A DNA stretch of 64,000 nt from Viola odorata (lineage: Eukaryota > Streptophyta > Magnoliopsida > Malpighiales > Violaceae). Under the pieces are notes generated by a model, which was not told where the DNA came from, made no database searches, and saw nothing but the letters and a program-made list of their open reading frames with translations. Below, one piece after another: positions 53,015-63,059 of this stretch. Position numbers and translations under genes: made by a program. The stretch is from NCBI GenBank assembly GCA_963691705.1, contig OY829543.1, positions 49,766,564-49,830,563 on the forward strand. The letters run 5' to 3'. The stretch's first letter is position 1, and each line of letters opens with the position of its first letter.

Positions 53015-53988
53015 CCTACTCCTATATTAATCTACCCCCAATGGCTAATGGTTGGTCTATCAAGACGAATATCATAGCCAACTTATCCAAGTTCCATGGT
53101 CACTCAAACAAAAACCCCTATAATCATTTGAGGAACCTTCACCTCCAATGCGACACTTTAAAACCTGTGGGAGTAACAGTAGAGAGGGCCAAACTGAAAG
53201 CATTTCCCTGGTCTCTTGAAGACTCAGCGAAAAATTGGTTCTATAGCTTACCCCATAACACTATCACAACATGGGGAGATATGTCCACTGCCTTCCTGAA
53301 CAAGTATTAGAACGCGACTAAAGTAGAGGCAGCTAGAAAAAAATTAGTCTTTATCCAGCAGAGGGGAGGTGAGAGCTTGAGCGAGTACCATCAGAGGTTT
53401 AGGGACCTTCAAGACATTTGCCCTACCCATGGCGTGGCTGACAATCTTCTAATCCAATATTTCTATGACGGAATGTGTGTAAAGGATAAGGAGAGAGTAG
53501 ATGCAGCCGCTGGAGGAGCACTTCAAGATCTTACACCAACAAGAGCCAAATTGCTTCTTCAAACAATGGCCGACAATTGTAAAAATAATGCCTCGTTCGA
53601 GAGAAATTCTACACCTTCTTCTTTGAGTGCTTTAAATGTTGAACATAAGTTTAATGAGATAACTAATATATTGATGAATCTTTCTACAGGTGCCACATCT
53701 CAAGTACAAACTACAGTAGCAACAGCTAATCCTATGCCTTCGATTTGCGGGATTTGCCAACAATTAGATCATCCAACCCATAGTTGTTACATGGTGCAAC
53801 AGGCGGGTGATCCAGCCCCAATCCCAGTTAATGCTGCATATGGTTACAATCAAGGACAACCTAGATTTTCACATGAAAGTAATCAATACCCTTGGAGACA
53901 ACATCCCAATCTAAGGTGGAGACAAGATCCGCCTCAGCTTAGCCAACAACCACAACACTTCGACACGTCATCGCCCCCACCTACTTAA
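53015..53988 (+). pseudogene. gag: gag core and zinc finger of element D (continuation)
   Basis: Continues the gag of element D beyond C. The core reads LSKFHGHSNKNPYNHLRNLH, LKAFPWSLEDSAKNWFYSLP, LSEYHQRFRDLQDICPTHG and DNLLIQYFYDGM, then a zinc finger (CGICQQLDHPTHSC) and the Gln/Pro tail (YPWRQHPNLRWRQDPPQL). A TAG at 53308-53310 interrupts it. The gag homology fades near 53955, where unrelated sequence with a TATA box begins, so protease and pol of D are absent. Confidence 0.8.
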
Positions 53989-54701
53989 CTCGTCTATAAA
54001 TAGCGAGCTCCCTCAAAGTTTTTCTTTGCTCATTCAAGAATACTTTCTCCCTCTCTAGCGCCGGTTCACTAGTACGAACGGCTGCCTACTTCAACCTGAG
54101 GTTGAAGTTACTCACAGTTGAAAATTTTTGCTTGCTTCACGTTTCTTTGCAATCATTTTCTAAAAAAATTGTGTTCGTGTTTGAATGAAAAATGGTTATT
54201 TTGATTTTAAATAAATTGTATATGATATATAGAATCATTAAAACGCTTTCTTTTACTCAATCGGTGGCAAATTTGGGTTAAGTTCGAACTTTTTATTTAA
54301 TTGGTATAAGTGCGTTTTTAATTAATTGAGAGCTGTTTTGGTTGAATTTCTTTGCTGTAATTATATGCGAGGCTTGCTGTTAGTGTAGGGATTTTTTTCT
54401 GGGTGAGATAAGGTCATGATCGTGGCCATTTCTTTCTTGGTCGCCGGCGATGCAAGAAAGAAGATGATGAATAGTACGAGGGAGGGAGAGCAGCGTGCTC
54501 TCTATTTTAATTTTGTTTGCTGGGCTGAGCATATTGCTCAAGACCAGCGTGGGAAGCGAAGAGAGGCTGGGCCAAGCGTGGCCCAGGTAAGAAGAGAAGA
54601 AAGGGTTGTCGTCTTGCTCCAAAGCCCGTGCAAGGAGAGAAGCTGGGCCTGCTCAGGCCCAGCGTGGGAGAGGAAGGACTTGGGCGCCTTGTGAAAAGCA
54701 C
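53956..54701. other. Unassigned segment between element D and right arm
   Basis: Starts near the end of D gag homology. TATAAATAG at about 53994-54002 and following CT-rich sequence could be a promoter from an LTR fragment or a host gene leader. GC-richer sequence at about 54420-54700 contains GGGCC(A/T)AGC repeats in both orientations. Several overlapping ORFs here have no recognisable protein. No defined element ends found. Confidence 0.4.
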
Positions 54702-55134
54702 GTGATGTCCCTAACAACAAAGAATTAGGAAAGAATCTAATATTCCCTTAATATACTACTATTTCCTTTAAAAACTACTCCTATTATTCCCTTAATTAAA
54801 AAATTGCATTGGATATCAAGCGATTAGTTTCTTTATAGTATATTATGTCAATTTTATAGTAAGAACTTATTTTAGTGATTTGATTCACGTTTAAATAAAA
54901 AAGTAAAATAAAACCATAAATTTCTACATTCATCTTTTTATCATATAACATGATAATTTGATATAGTGAGTTATCAAAATGACACGTGACATATAATGGT
55001 TGAGTATCGATGTCTAAAAATTATTCAAAATTTGGTAAAAAAGAACTCATTATATTATGAAACCAAACGTCATCTTGAAAATAAATCATATACGAATGAG
55101 AGAAGAAAAAAAAACCTTTGCATCAAATTTTTCA

Positions 55135-55227
55135 ATGGCACACAATCTTCGTTTCGTGATCATCGCCATGGTTGTGATACTGACAGTAATCAATGTGTAT
55201 GTTTGCCCCTCCAGCAGAAGGAGCTGA
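55135..55227 (+). CDS. Small hydrophobic ORF (30 aa), right arm
   Basis: MAHNLRFVIIAMVVILTVIN followed by VYVCPSSRRS and TGA. The ORF is the same as 16372-16488 apart from the earlier stop. Hydrophobic core after a basic start. Function not recognised; it may be a chance ORF. Confidence 0.3.
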   Translation: MAHNLRFVIIAMVVILTVINVYVCPSSRRS

Positions 55228-55602
55228 AAGATAGTGTTGCAAACTCATTGATTGGGTCAAAAGAACTGAATTGATTTTTTCATTTGTTTAGAAAATTGTA
55301 CTACCAAATAAGATGGCCATGGTTTTCCTAGATTTGCTTATCATGAATTCACAATATTTTTGGCAAGTAATGAATGACTAATATGTAAAATTATCATAAC
55401 CGAATCGAATATTAAACCGTTTAAACTTTTACGTCAAATGATTCACATGAATGTAATTCTTCAAGATGAACCAAAAATAATAAAATTAGAAATCTAATTT
55501 TTTGACGTACCTACCTTTACAGGTAAATTTTTTTGAGTATCGATGTCTAAAAATTATTCAAAATTTGCTAAAAAAGAACTCATTATATTATGAAACCAAA
55601 CT

Positions 55603-56535
55603 TCATCTTGAAAATAAATCATATACCAGTGAGAGAGAGAAAAAAAACCTTTGCATCAAATTTTTCAATGGCACACAATCTTCGTTTCCATGGTTGTGAT
55701 TTGTTTTTTTTTTAATAAGCAACATAATATATATTAATAGGCATAACGAGAACATAACCAAAAGTCTCAGAACAGAACACAAGGCAAACATGAAAAAAAA
55801 CAAAAAAGAACTAATAACTAGTTCTGCAAAAAAATAACTATTCGACCCTCCCCACGAGTATAGCCACGAAGAAGATATCATCATCTGCACCGAATTGTAA
55901 GGAAATAGAGTATCTCTACTTTTCATCCAATTCTGCCAGTATGAAAAAATAAGATTTAAGTTGCGGAATGCACAAAAAGACCTTTTGCTGAAAAACCACT
56001 TTATTGCGTTGAGTTCAAATAGTCCATAACACCGCATACAACAACATTTTCCACATCCCATGGACCTGCTTTTGGGGAGAGGTTGGGGAGAGGCAGTCAG
56101 GCCTCTCCAACACTGCCATATGTCTGCCATGGTCCTAGGAGCCACCCATACAATGTCCGCCCAACGCATGATGTGATCCCAGATAGGAGTAATGATCCGA
56201 CAATAAAGCAACAAATGGTTAGAGCTTTCCTCCACTTCTGAACACAGCGGGCAGTAACTATTCTCCGGAGTCAACATATTATGTTTTCGTAAGAATGTTC
56301 TCGATGCGATGCCGTCCTGCAAAATGAGCCAAATAAAGAATTCGATACGATGGGGAACTAGACCGCTCCAACACGAGCCCAAAAGAGTATTTTGATTCCC
56401 ACCATGCCGATGATTCTCAAGACCCCGACAGAAAGATTTGATAGTAAACTGTCCCGTTGCTTTAAGGCTCCACGTCAAGACGTCGCTACTTTGGCCCATC
56501 CTCGGATTAGTAAGCATATCTTGAAGATTGCTCAC
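55603..56535 (-). pseudogene. LINE ORF2 zf-RVT fragment, right arm
   Basis: MSNLQDMLTNPRMGQSSDVL, WSGLVPHRIEFFIWLILQDG, CPLCSEVEESSNHLLLYCRI and beyond, the C-terminal zf-RVT domain and tail. The reading runs past the LINE poly(A) into flanking DNA. RT and endonuclease are absent. Confidence 0.8.
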
Positions 56536-56946
56536 TTCGTCTACCTCCCATTCAAAGAGCCCTCTTTGTAAATTCCACCTCCAAACCCAAGACTCTCCCT
56601 GGCATTCCCCAAAATTGTTGACAGTTCCTAGCTGATTGCAGGATAAAGAATACCGGCGGGGAAATTGAAGAGCCAGAGGAACATATGAGATGTCCAGAAT
56701 CCGAAAAGAGAATTATTTTGGCCACTTACCTGAATAATGTCACCCTAAACCTGAGAGAACTTGCCTCTTTCTTTTAGCCAGAAGTCCCCCACAGTGCTGA
56801 AATTATATTGCTTCCTTACTATCTCAGCCCAAATTTTATTCTCCCTTATCAATAACCCCCAAATTCATTTCATCAAAAGAGCCTCATTATGGGTTTGTAT
56901 ACGGTCAATACCCAGACCACCTTGCTCAGTCTCATTACGAGTATCG
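55701..56946 (-). mobile_element. 5'-truncated LINE, right arm copy
   Basis: Minus-strand copy of the LINE at 14693-15922, with T-run at about 55704-55713 (the poly(A)) and flanking CCATGGTTGTGAT (55688-55700) and CCATGATTGTGAT (56947-56959), the same target duplication. Contains a 310-aa zf-RVT ORF from 56535 that stays open longer than in the left arm. Confidence 0.85.
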
Positions 56947-58020
56947 CCATGATTGTGATACTGACAGTAATTGATGTGTATGTTTGCCCCTCCAGTAGAA
57001 GGAGCAGAAAGATAGTGTTGCAAACTCATTGTTTGGGTCAAAAGAACTGAATTGATTTTTTCATTTGTTTAGAAAATTGTACTACCAAATAAGATGGCCA
57101 TGGTTTTGCTAGATTTGCTTATCATGAATTCACAATATTTTTGACAAGTAATGAAGGACTAATAGGTAAAGTTATCATAATCGAATTGAATATTGAATCG
57201 CTTAAATTTTTAGGTCAAATGGTTCAGTGGTTCAATTAGATTCTACTAAATTTGACTGTTCGTTTAATAGAATATAAAAATACAATATTTAAATCATAAA
57301 AATACAAAAAAAAAAAAAAACTTAAAAAGGGTAAGCATTTTCCGTTTAAACCAGTCCAATCGGTCAAAGACCAATTCCACCTATTTTTCCAAATCTAACC
57401 ACTCTCAGTTTAATTCGGTTTTTATAACTATGCTATTTCATTCTAATTTGACATCATTTTTTTCTTCATTGGAAATATTCTATAAGATCACTTTTTATTC
57501 TCCAATTAAAAAAACAAATCTTCCACTCAGGTTATTTGGAAAGAATCTTAAGGAATATAGGAATTTTTTCTGGATATCGTATTTTTAGAAATTTCTAATC
57601 AAACCTGTTTTTTTTTTGCAAATTGAAATAGAAGGTTCAATCTTGCAAGCAATGAACATTTAATTTTTCTTACTTTCTCTCATGATTTTCAACTACAAAA
57701 TATAAAAAAATGTCACTTTTTTTAGAATCTAAAATACCAACTAAACGCAAAAAATTAACATTTTTTTTAATCACTCTCGAAAAATAATAATTCAATAAGG
57801 AAAATAACATTCCGTGAATCAACCATCGAGACTACTATAATATATAGACATCTAATTGCCTCATTTAATTTAACTGACTAATGGGCCAGGGCAGAGGAAC
57901 TGATATTAATGGGCCAGGCTGAAATCTAATGGGAAAGAATCTTGTTTATATGCCCAACTTCCAACAAGTAGGATTACGATTTGGTCATATATATAGGACA
58001 CGGGTTAGGTCATTTTGGAT

Positions 58021-59404
58021 TTTATTAGCCCCTGTACTATCGTTTTAAACAAAAACTTTTCTTGGATTAAAAAAATTTAAATCGGAGTACCATATACTAA
58101 AGGTCAACTAGATTCAGGTCCATTCCGTTAGTCAATGTAACGGACCGTCAAAGGCAACCCTTGATAGCCGGTTTCAACAAACTGCTACCTTTTTTCACGT
58201 AAGAAAGAGACAGAAAAATTAAATGCTTTTTATTTTCTTCGTTCCCTTCATCTTCCTCTCTTCTTTTCTGCAAACGAAAACAATGTGGTTGTAACCAAAT
58301 TCCTCCACCACGAATCCTATCACCGCCTTCGATGGTGCTTTGCCCACTACCTCTCCACCTCCGGTACTGTTGTTGTTGCCGTTCACTGTTTGTCTGCTAA
58401 TGGCGTCTCCAATTTGATTTCTATTTTACTGTGCATTTTTCTTTCTTTCTTCTTTCTTTTACTTTCTTTCTTTCTGAGCACTTTTCTTATTCCGTTTTTC
58501 CCAGCATTTTATTTATTTATTCAACAGATCTGAATTTTGTAGCACCCAGATCTGGACTTTTCTTTTTTCCTTTTCCCGATGCCAGATCTGGACTTTGTCT
58601 CTTTTCGTTTCTTGATTCCGTTGATCAGATGCTGAAAATTTTGGGTCAATTTCTTCAAATCTGTCGATTTCATGTTTCGTTTGTAGGACCCAGATCTGGT
58701 AGATGACCTAATTAATTTTGATTTTGTTTGTAATCTTGCGCAGGAATTTTTGTTGATATAAGAATTTAAAATTAGAAAAGGAAAAAAAATGAATATTTTT
58801 TTACAAAGATTCCTGTTGTTGACGATGATGATGGTGATAATTGAATATTTTTATCCTGTTCTTCTCTTTCATTTTTTTTGTATTCTCTTTCAAACTCTAG
58901 TGATTTGGTGAACAGATTTATTTTTTTGTTTGATTGGAAGAAGGAGATTTAAAAAAAAGGAAAAAACGAGAGATGAACGATGGTGAAAAGAGATGGATTT
59001 AAGAATTGGGTATGAAAAAACTAGAGCTGTTGAAGAATATAAACAGGGTGGAAAGAAAGAAAAAAAATTTAAAATGAGGTTAAGGGTGCAAAATAATTTT
59101 AAAATGAGGTTAAGGGTGCAATGAAATTGATAATGTGAGATTTAAATTATAGAGTTCTTAATTTGTAGAAATAATTTTAATTAAATAAAATCAAGAATTT
59201 ATTTGAGGAGAAGAGAAGAAAGGAAAAAAAATGGAAAAGAAAGCAACGGGGAACAAAAAAAAAATAATCTGTTGCAGCAGGTTAAAAGTAACGTTCTAGT
59301 AACAGAACGTTACTTTGACTAACGGAATGGACCTGAATCTAATTGACCTTTAGTACATGGTACCTCAATTTGAATTTTTTTAATCCAAGAAAAGTTTTTG
59401 TTAC
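58021..59404. mobile_element. DNA transposon-like insertion specific to right arm
   Basis: About 1.38 kb absent at the matching left-arm site (near 13150, where TTTTGGATATACAATTATAA is continuous). The ends carry a roughly 100-bp imperfect inverted repeat: AAACAAAAACTTTTCTTGGA at 58046 reversed at about 59386-59405, with GATTCAGGTCCATTCCGTTA shared further in. The right end seems to lack the outermost bases present on the left (TTATTAGCCCCTGTACTATC), so the target duplication is not visible. Long inverted repeats suggest a Mutator-like type. Interior non-coding. Confidence 0.7.
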
Positions 59405-59509
59405 AATTATAATTAAGCTTAGAGGGTGTAGTCTGGACAGACCAAAAATCCCTAGATTTGGATCCTTAAACACAAGCCCAGTTTTGGCATTCAAGAAAAC
59501 TCTGAAACC

Positions 59510-59998
59510 ATGGCTTCCGATTCCAACCCAGAAGAGCAATCAGACGCCGCAGCTGTTGAAGAAATAATTATTAGAGTGGAAGAATCAGATGATGAAATTG
59601 GAAGCAGTTATGATAATTTTGCGTACGAGGTCGACGAGGACGAGAACGAGAGCGCTATTTTTTACTATGGTGATAACGGTTGCTATTGGATCTCAGAGTC
59701 AGAATCAGAAGAAGAAACAGAGGAAGAAGAGAAGGGATTGATGGGGCCTTGCCCAAATAGCATGAGGAGGCCATGCTGTCTTGTTGTCCGCGATTTTCCT
59801 GAAATGTGCGGCCCAGGAATTAGAGATGTCATGTCCGAATCCAAAACTGTCTCCGTCTCTGTTTCCGTTCGCGATTTTCCTGAAATGTGTAGCAGAGGAG
59901 CGAAGCGAGTTCAAGAATTCCAAGAAGATGAACAGGAGTCCGGAATTGGATGCAAAAGATTCAAAGAATCTTATAATTCAATAAATAATCTGTCTTAA
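59510..59998 (+). CDS. Acidic protein with repeated RDFPEMC motif, copy 2
   Basis: 162-aa ORF, the right-arm counterpart of 12554-13048. It differs by loss of one Asp in the SDDDE run, loss of one Glu in the later acidic run, and Gly to Arg at GAKRV. It has the same ATG start, two RDFPEMC motifs and C-terminal KRFKESYNSINNLS. The following sequence again contains the frame-displaced EFQQEERKRFKELY. Upstream flank includes GATTTGGATCCTTAAACACA, shared with the left copy, so the promoter region was probably duplicated too, but the 58021-59404 insertion lies about 105 bases upstream of the ATG and could alter expression. Function not recognised. Confidence 0.6.
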   Translation: MASDSNPEEQSDAAAVEEIIIRVEESDDEIGSSYDNFAYEVDEDENESAIFYYGDNGCYWISESESEEETEEEEKGLMGPCPNSMRRPCCLVVRDFPEMCGPGIRDVMSESKTVSVSVSVRDFPEMCSRGAKRVQEFQEDEQESGIGCKRFKESYNSINNLS

Positions 59999-60408
59999 AG
60001 TTCCTCAAGAATTCCAGCAGGAAGAGCGCAAGAGATTCAAGGAATTATACTGTGCTCCTAGTTAAATTTCCTATATTCTTCTCTTTCGTTTTGATCATCT
60101 TTGCTGGAATTTTGTATGGGCTCAATTTTGCTCAAGATCCCAAGCCCACAAATTATCAAAGCCCAGGTCCAAAATTACAAAGCCCAACCACCATTGAATA
60201 TGCATCAAACTCAAAAGAATATAAGAACCGAAAAATAAATAAAAATTACAAAGTATTATCTAATACACCTTTCTCTTTGTTTTTTTAAGGTAACTTCCTA
60301 TTCAAGTTCTTGTAAGGAAAATGTCCACCAATTACGTTGCTTGTAAATTTGTAATTCACAATTTCATACCATTACCATATATACTTGCTGTGACAGTAAC
60401 AACTACTA

Positions 60409-60626
60409 CTCCCTCGTTCATTTAATAATTGACGTTTTAAACTTAAAATAGTGGTGTCAAAATAAACGACGTTTTTTTCCAAAAAATCAACTTTTTTTAT
60501 TTTTTTTAATATTAAAACTAACACGGCCCATCCAATAAATTTTTTTTTTTTTATATTTTTTTTAATATTAAAATTGGCACGGGTCTATTTATCTAGCCCG
60601 CGTCAGTTATTAATTGACGGACGAAG
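60409..60626. mobile_element. Stowaway-type MITE (right arm copy)
   Basis: 218 bp with TA flanks at 60407-60408 and 60627-60628. Ends CTCCCTCGTTCATTTAATAA and, reversed, CTTCGTCCGTCAATTAATAA. Counterpart of 11916-12140. Confidence 0.8.
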
Positions 60627-61023
60627 TACTACTTAATTATACTTAATTATAATAATCTTGCTTGACTTGCCATATTTTCATATTTTTATATTTCCGTTTT
60701 TTAGTTAATTTTACGGTTATTATAGTACCCAAAAAAATGATGCTTGATTCCAGAGAGACAACAAATGTGTTCTCCTAAGTAGAGAGAAAATGTCATCCAA
60801 TTATGTCTGCTTCCGATTTCTTTTTTCTTTTTTTTGTCAAAAAAGATAGCAGCTTCCAATTTCTAATTACCAAGAGAAATAAAAAACTCTAGTAGGAGTT
60901 TTTGTTATATATATATTAAAAATAACGAGAGGTGATGAGTTGAATACACGTCATGGAAATGAATCATAAAAAAACATATTCTAAAAATGAGGTGTTCGTA
61001 CTTCATAAGTGTGTACTATATTA

Positions 61024-61283
61024 CTCCCTCTGATCCGAAATGTATGACTTCCTCGCATCCCAATATTCAGTAGGGAACACATATCGAGGAGGCCGGATGA
61101 GGCACTATTTGACCCCAAAAAATTCCGTACTTTTTTTAGAACGTACGGTAATCCTTAACGTACTTCCGAGAAAAAATTCGGGGCAAAATTGTCTCAAATA
61201 GTGACTGTTCCGGTCGTCTTAAGATACGTTCCGGAACAGTAAAAGCAAATGCTAAAACGTCATACATTTCGGACCGGAGGGAG
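61024..61283. mobile_element. Stowaway MITE
   Basis: 260 bp, TA flanks (61022-61023, 61284-61285), ends CTCCCTCTGATCCGAAATGT and, reversed, CTCCCTCCGGTCCGAAATGT. Non-coding. Confidence 0.88.
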
Positions 61284-61309
61284 TATAAAAATTATGTCTC
61301 TACAACATC

Positions 61310-61520
61310 CATTGATGTTTCTCTCTTCTTTTATGTCCTTGTTATTATTATATCTACAAATTAAAATTCAAAACATTTACAGCAACTACACTTTCTTTTA
61401 ATAAGAGTTTAAAAAAATTAATAAATAGAAAAGAATATGCACCTTTAAAGGATATATATACATGGATGAAACGAGGGCACCTGGCTCACATTGCTCAGGT
61501 ACATATCTAACTTTCTTTTT
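61310..61520. repeat. Segment paralogous to 20970-21720 with empty Stowaway site
   Basis: TCTCTTCTTTTATGTCCTTG, TATCTACAAATTAAAATTCA and ACTACACTTTCTTTT match 20978-21053 in the same orientation. After TAAAAAAATTAATAAATAG it continues like 21635 onward (ATACATGGATGAAACGAGG versus ATACACGGATGAAACGAGG). The whole 560-bp outer Stowaway is absent here. Confidence 0.85.
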
Positions 61521-61565
61521 TTCTATTTTTGAATAAAAATACTTATCTAACTCTAATAATATATA

Positions 61566-62691
61566 CTCCCTCCGTTCATAAATAAAGGACGCGAGGGAGT
61601 GAATCACAGGTTTTAAGAAACCTGACATTGTTGTCAGTTGTGGGCCGGACCGTGTCTATGGGCTCCACATTTAACCTTCTTCTCCTTCGTTCTTTATTTT
61701 TCTCTACTTCCCTTTCCTTCATTTTTCTCCCAAAAATAAACGCAAATTGAGCACAAATCGACAGTAAATTAAGCACAAACCGGCCACAAGATTGAGCGCA
61801 AATTGACAGCAAGATTCAGCGCAAATGCGACCACAAGATTAAGCACAAATTGACAGGAAGATTAAGCACAAATCGACAATAAAATTAAAAACAAATTTGG
61901 CCACAAGATTAAGCGCAAATTGACAGCAAGATTAAGCACAAAATCAAACCCAAATCAATCCAAAAATTAAACCAGAGACAACCACACAAATAATCCAAAA
62001 TTACCTACACAATTAACCCAAGAACAACCCGAAAATTAAACAGAAACCAGCCATGAAAATCAAACAAAAACAACCACAAAATTGACACAAAACCAACCCC
62101 GCCCAGCCACAAAATTGACTCAATTAAACAGCAATTAAATCCATACCAAAACCAGCCCAGCCAATCAAACACCAAACCCAACCAATCAAAGTAGAAATGA
62201 AGTAGATTTGAAGCAACGAAGATGAAAAGGAAGAACAAAAGGAAAGAGAATGGAACACCAGCCCATTCATCACACCACTCTTTCGACGCCCAGATAATCT
62301 GGGACGTACATATTGTCGCTATCATCAAATTCTACGCAACTATCGAGCTGAGAATCACTAAAATAAATACCCTCCAAGCTTGTTTTATTTTTCCTTTTGA
62401 GAACGGAGGAGGAGAGATGAGAAAGAGAGAAGGAGAAGATGGAGAAAAATGGTGTCAGAGACAACTGAAACCCTCTTTTCCATGTCTCCCAAAAATTTCA
62501 AATGCCTCTCTTTGATTTTTTAGTTTCCTTTTTTTGCCCCAGTATGACGCGACGCTCGAGCACAAAACGACGAATCGTTTAAGAGCATTTTTGTCTAAAC
62601 GCAAAGTTAAAGGACATAGTTACCAATGACGTCAATTAAAAAAGGATAGCGTTTTTGAGCTAAAACGTCCATTATTTATGGACAAAGGGAG
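61566..62691. mobile_element. Long Stowaway/mariner-type element, 1.1 kb
   Basis: TA flanks (61564-61565 and 62692-62693), ends CTCCCTCCGTTCATAAATAA and, reversed, CTCCCTTTGTCCATAAATAA. The interior has about nine copies of a 23-bp repeat (ATTAAGCACAAATTGACAGC and variants) at about 61747-61960, then an ACCA-rich stretch. No transposase seen; the 97-aa and 107-aa ORFs inside have no recognisable domain. Longer than typical MITEs. Confidence 0.75.
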
Positions 62692-62768
62692 TAGTAATTA
62701 AATGACATTTATTTTTATAACCTGAATAAAAAAAAATGACATAGTAATAAAACAATAATAGGGTAGTA

Positions 62769-63018
62769 CTCATTCTCTCTTTTAATAACTGTCATTTTTT
62801 CACAAATTTTTACTATTCATAATATTTGTTATTTTATTTTTTTCGAGGTATATATTTTGTGTAAATGATAATTATTTTTTATGTATAAACTTAATTTAAT
62901 GATGTTATGATAATTTTAGTGAAAATTAGAAGTAAAAATGAAAAAATATTTAATAAAATAAGATTAAAAATTATTATTTTTAAATTTCTATTATTCTAAA
63001 ATATCAGGAGAGAGAGAG
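62769..63018. mobile_element. Stowaway-like MITE related to 21165-21425
   Basis: TA flanks (62767-62768, 63019-63020). Reversed, its interior (CACAAAATATATACCTCG) matches CACAAAATATATGCTTCGG in the 21165-21425 element. Terminal repeats are eroded. Confidence 0.65.
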
Positions 63019-63059
63019 TAGCAGCGAGAAGATTTGATAAAAAGAAAAGAAAAGAGGTT

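Larger units (their letters stand above)
54702..60810. repeat. Right arm of large inverted duplication
   Basis: Reverse complement of 11742-16903, starting GATGTCCCTAACAACAAAGA and running through the two tandem units, the LINE tail, AT-rich DNA, the acidic ORF and the Stowaway to near 60810. Arm-specific insertion at about 58021-59404. Similarity is high around the acidic ORF and lower in the AT-rich parts. Confidence 0.9.

Noticed and set aside
54380..54720. Four overlapping ORFs on both strands
   Set aside because: No one frame shows domain-like composition; probably chance ORFs in a GC-richer patch.
61747..61960. Possible CRISPR-like array
   Set aside because: Units are contiguous 23-bp tandem repeats without spacers, in plant DNA inside a Stowaway-type element.
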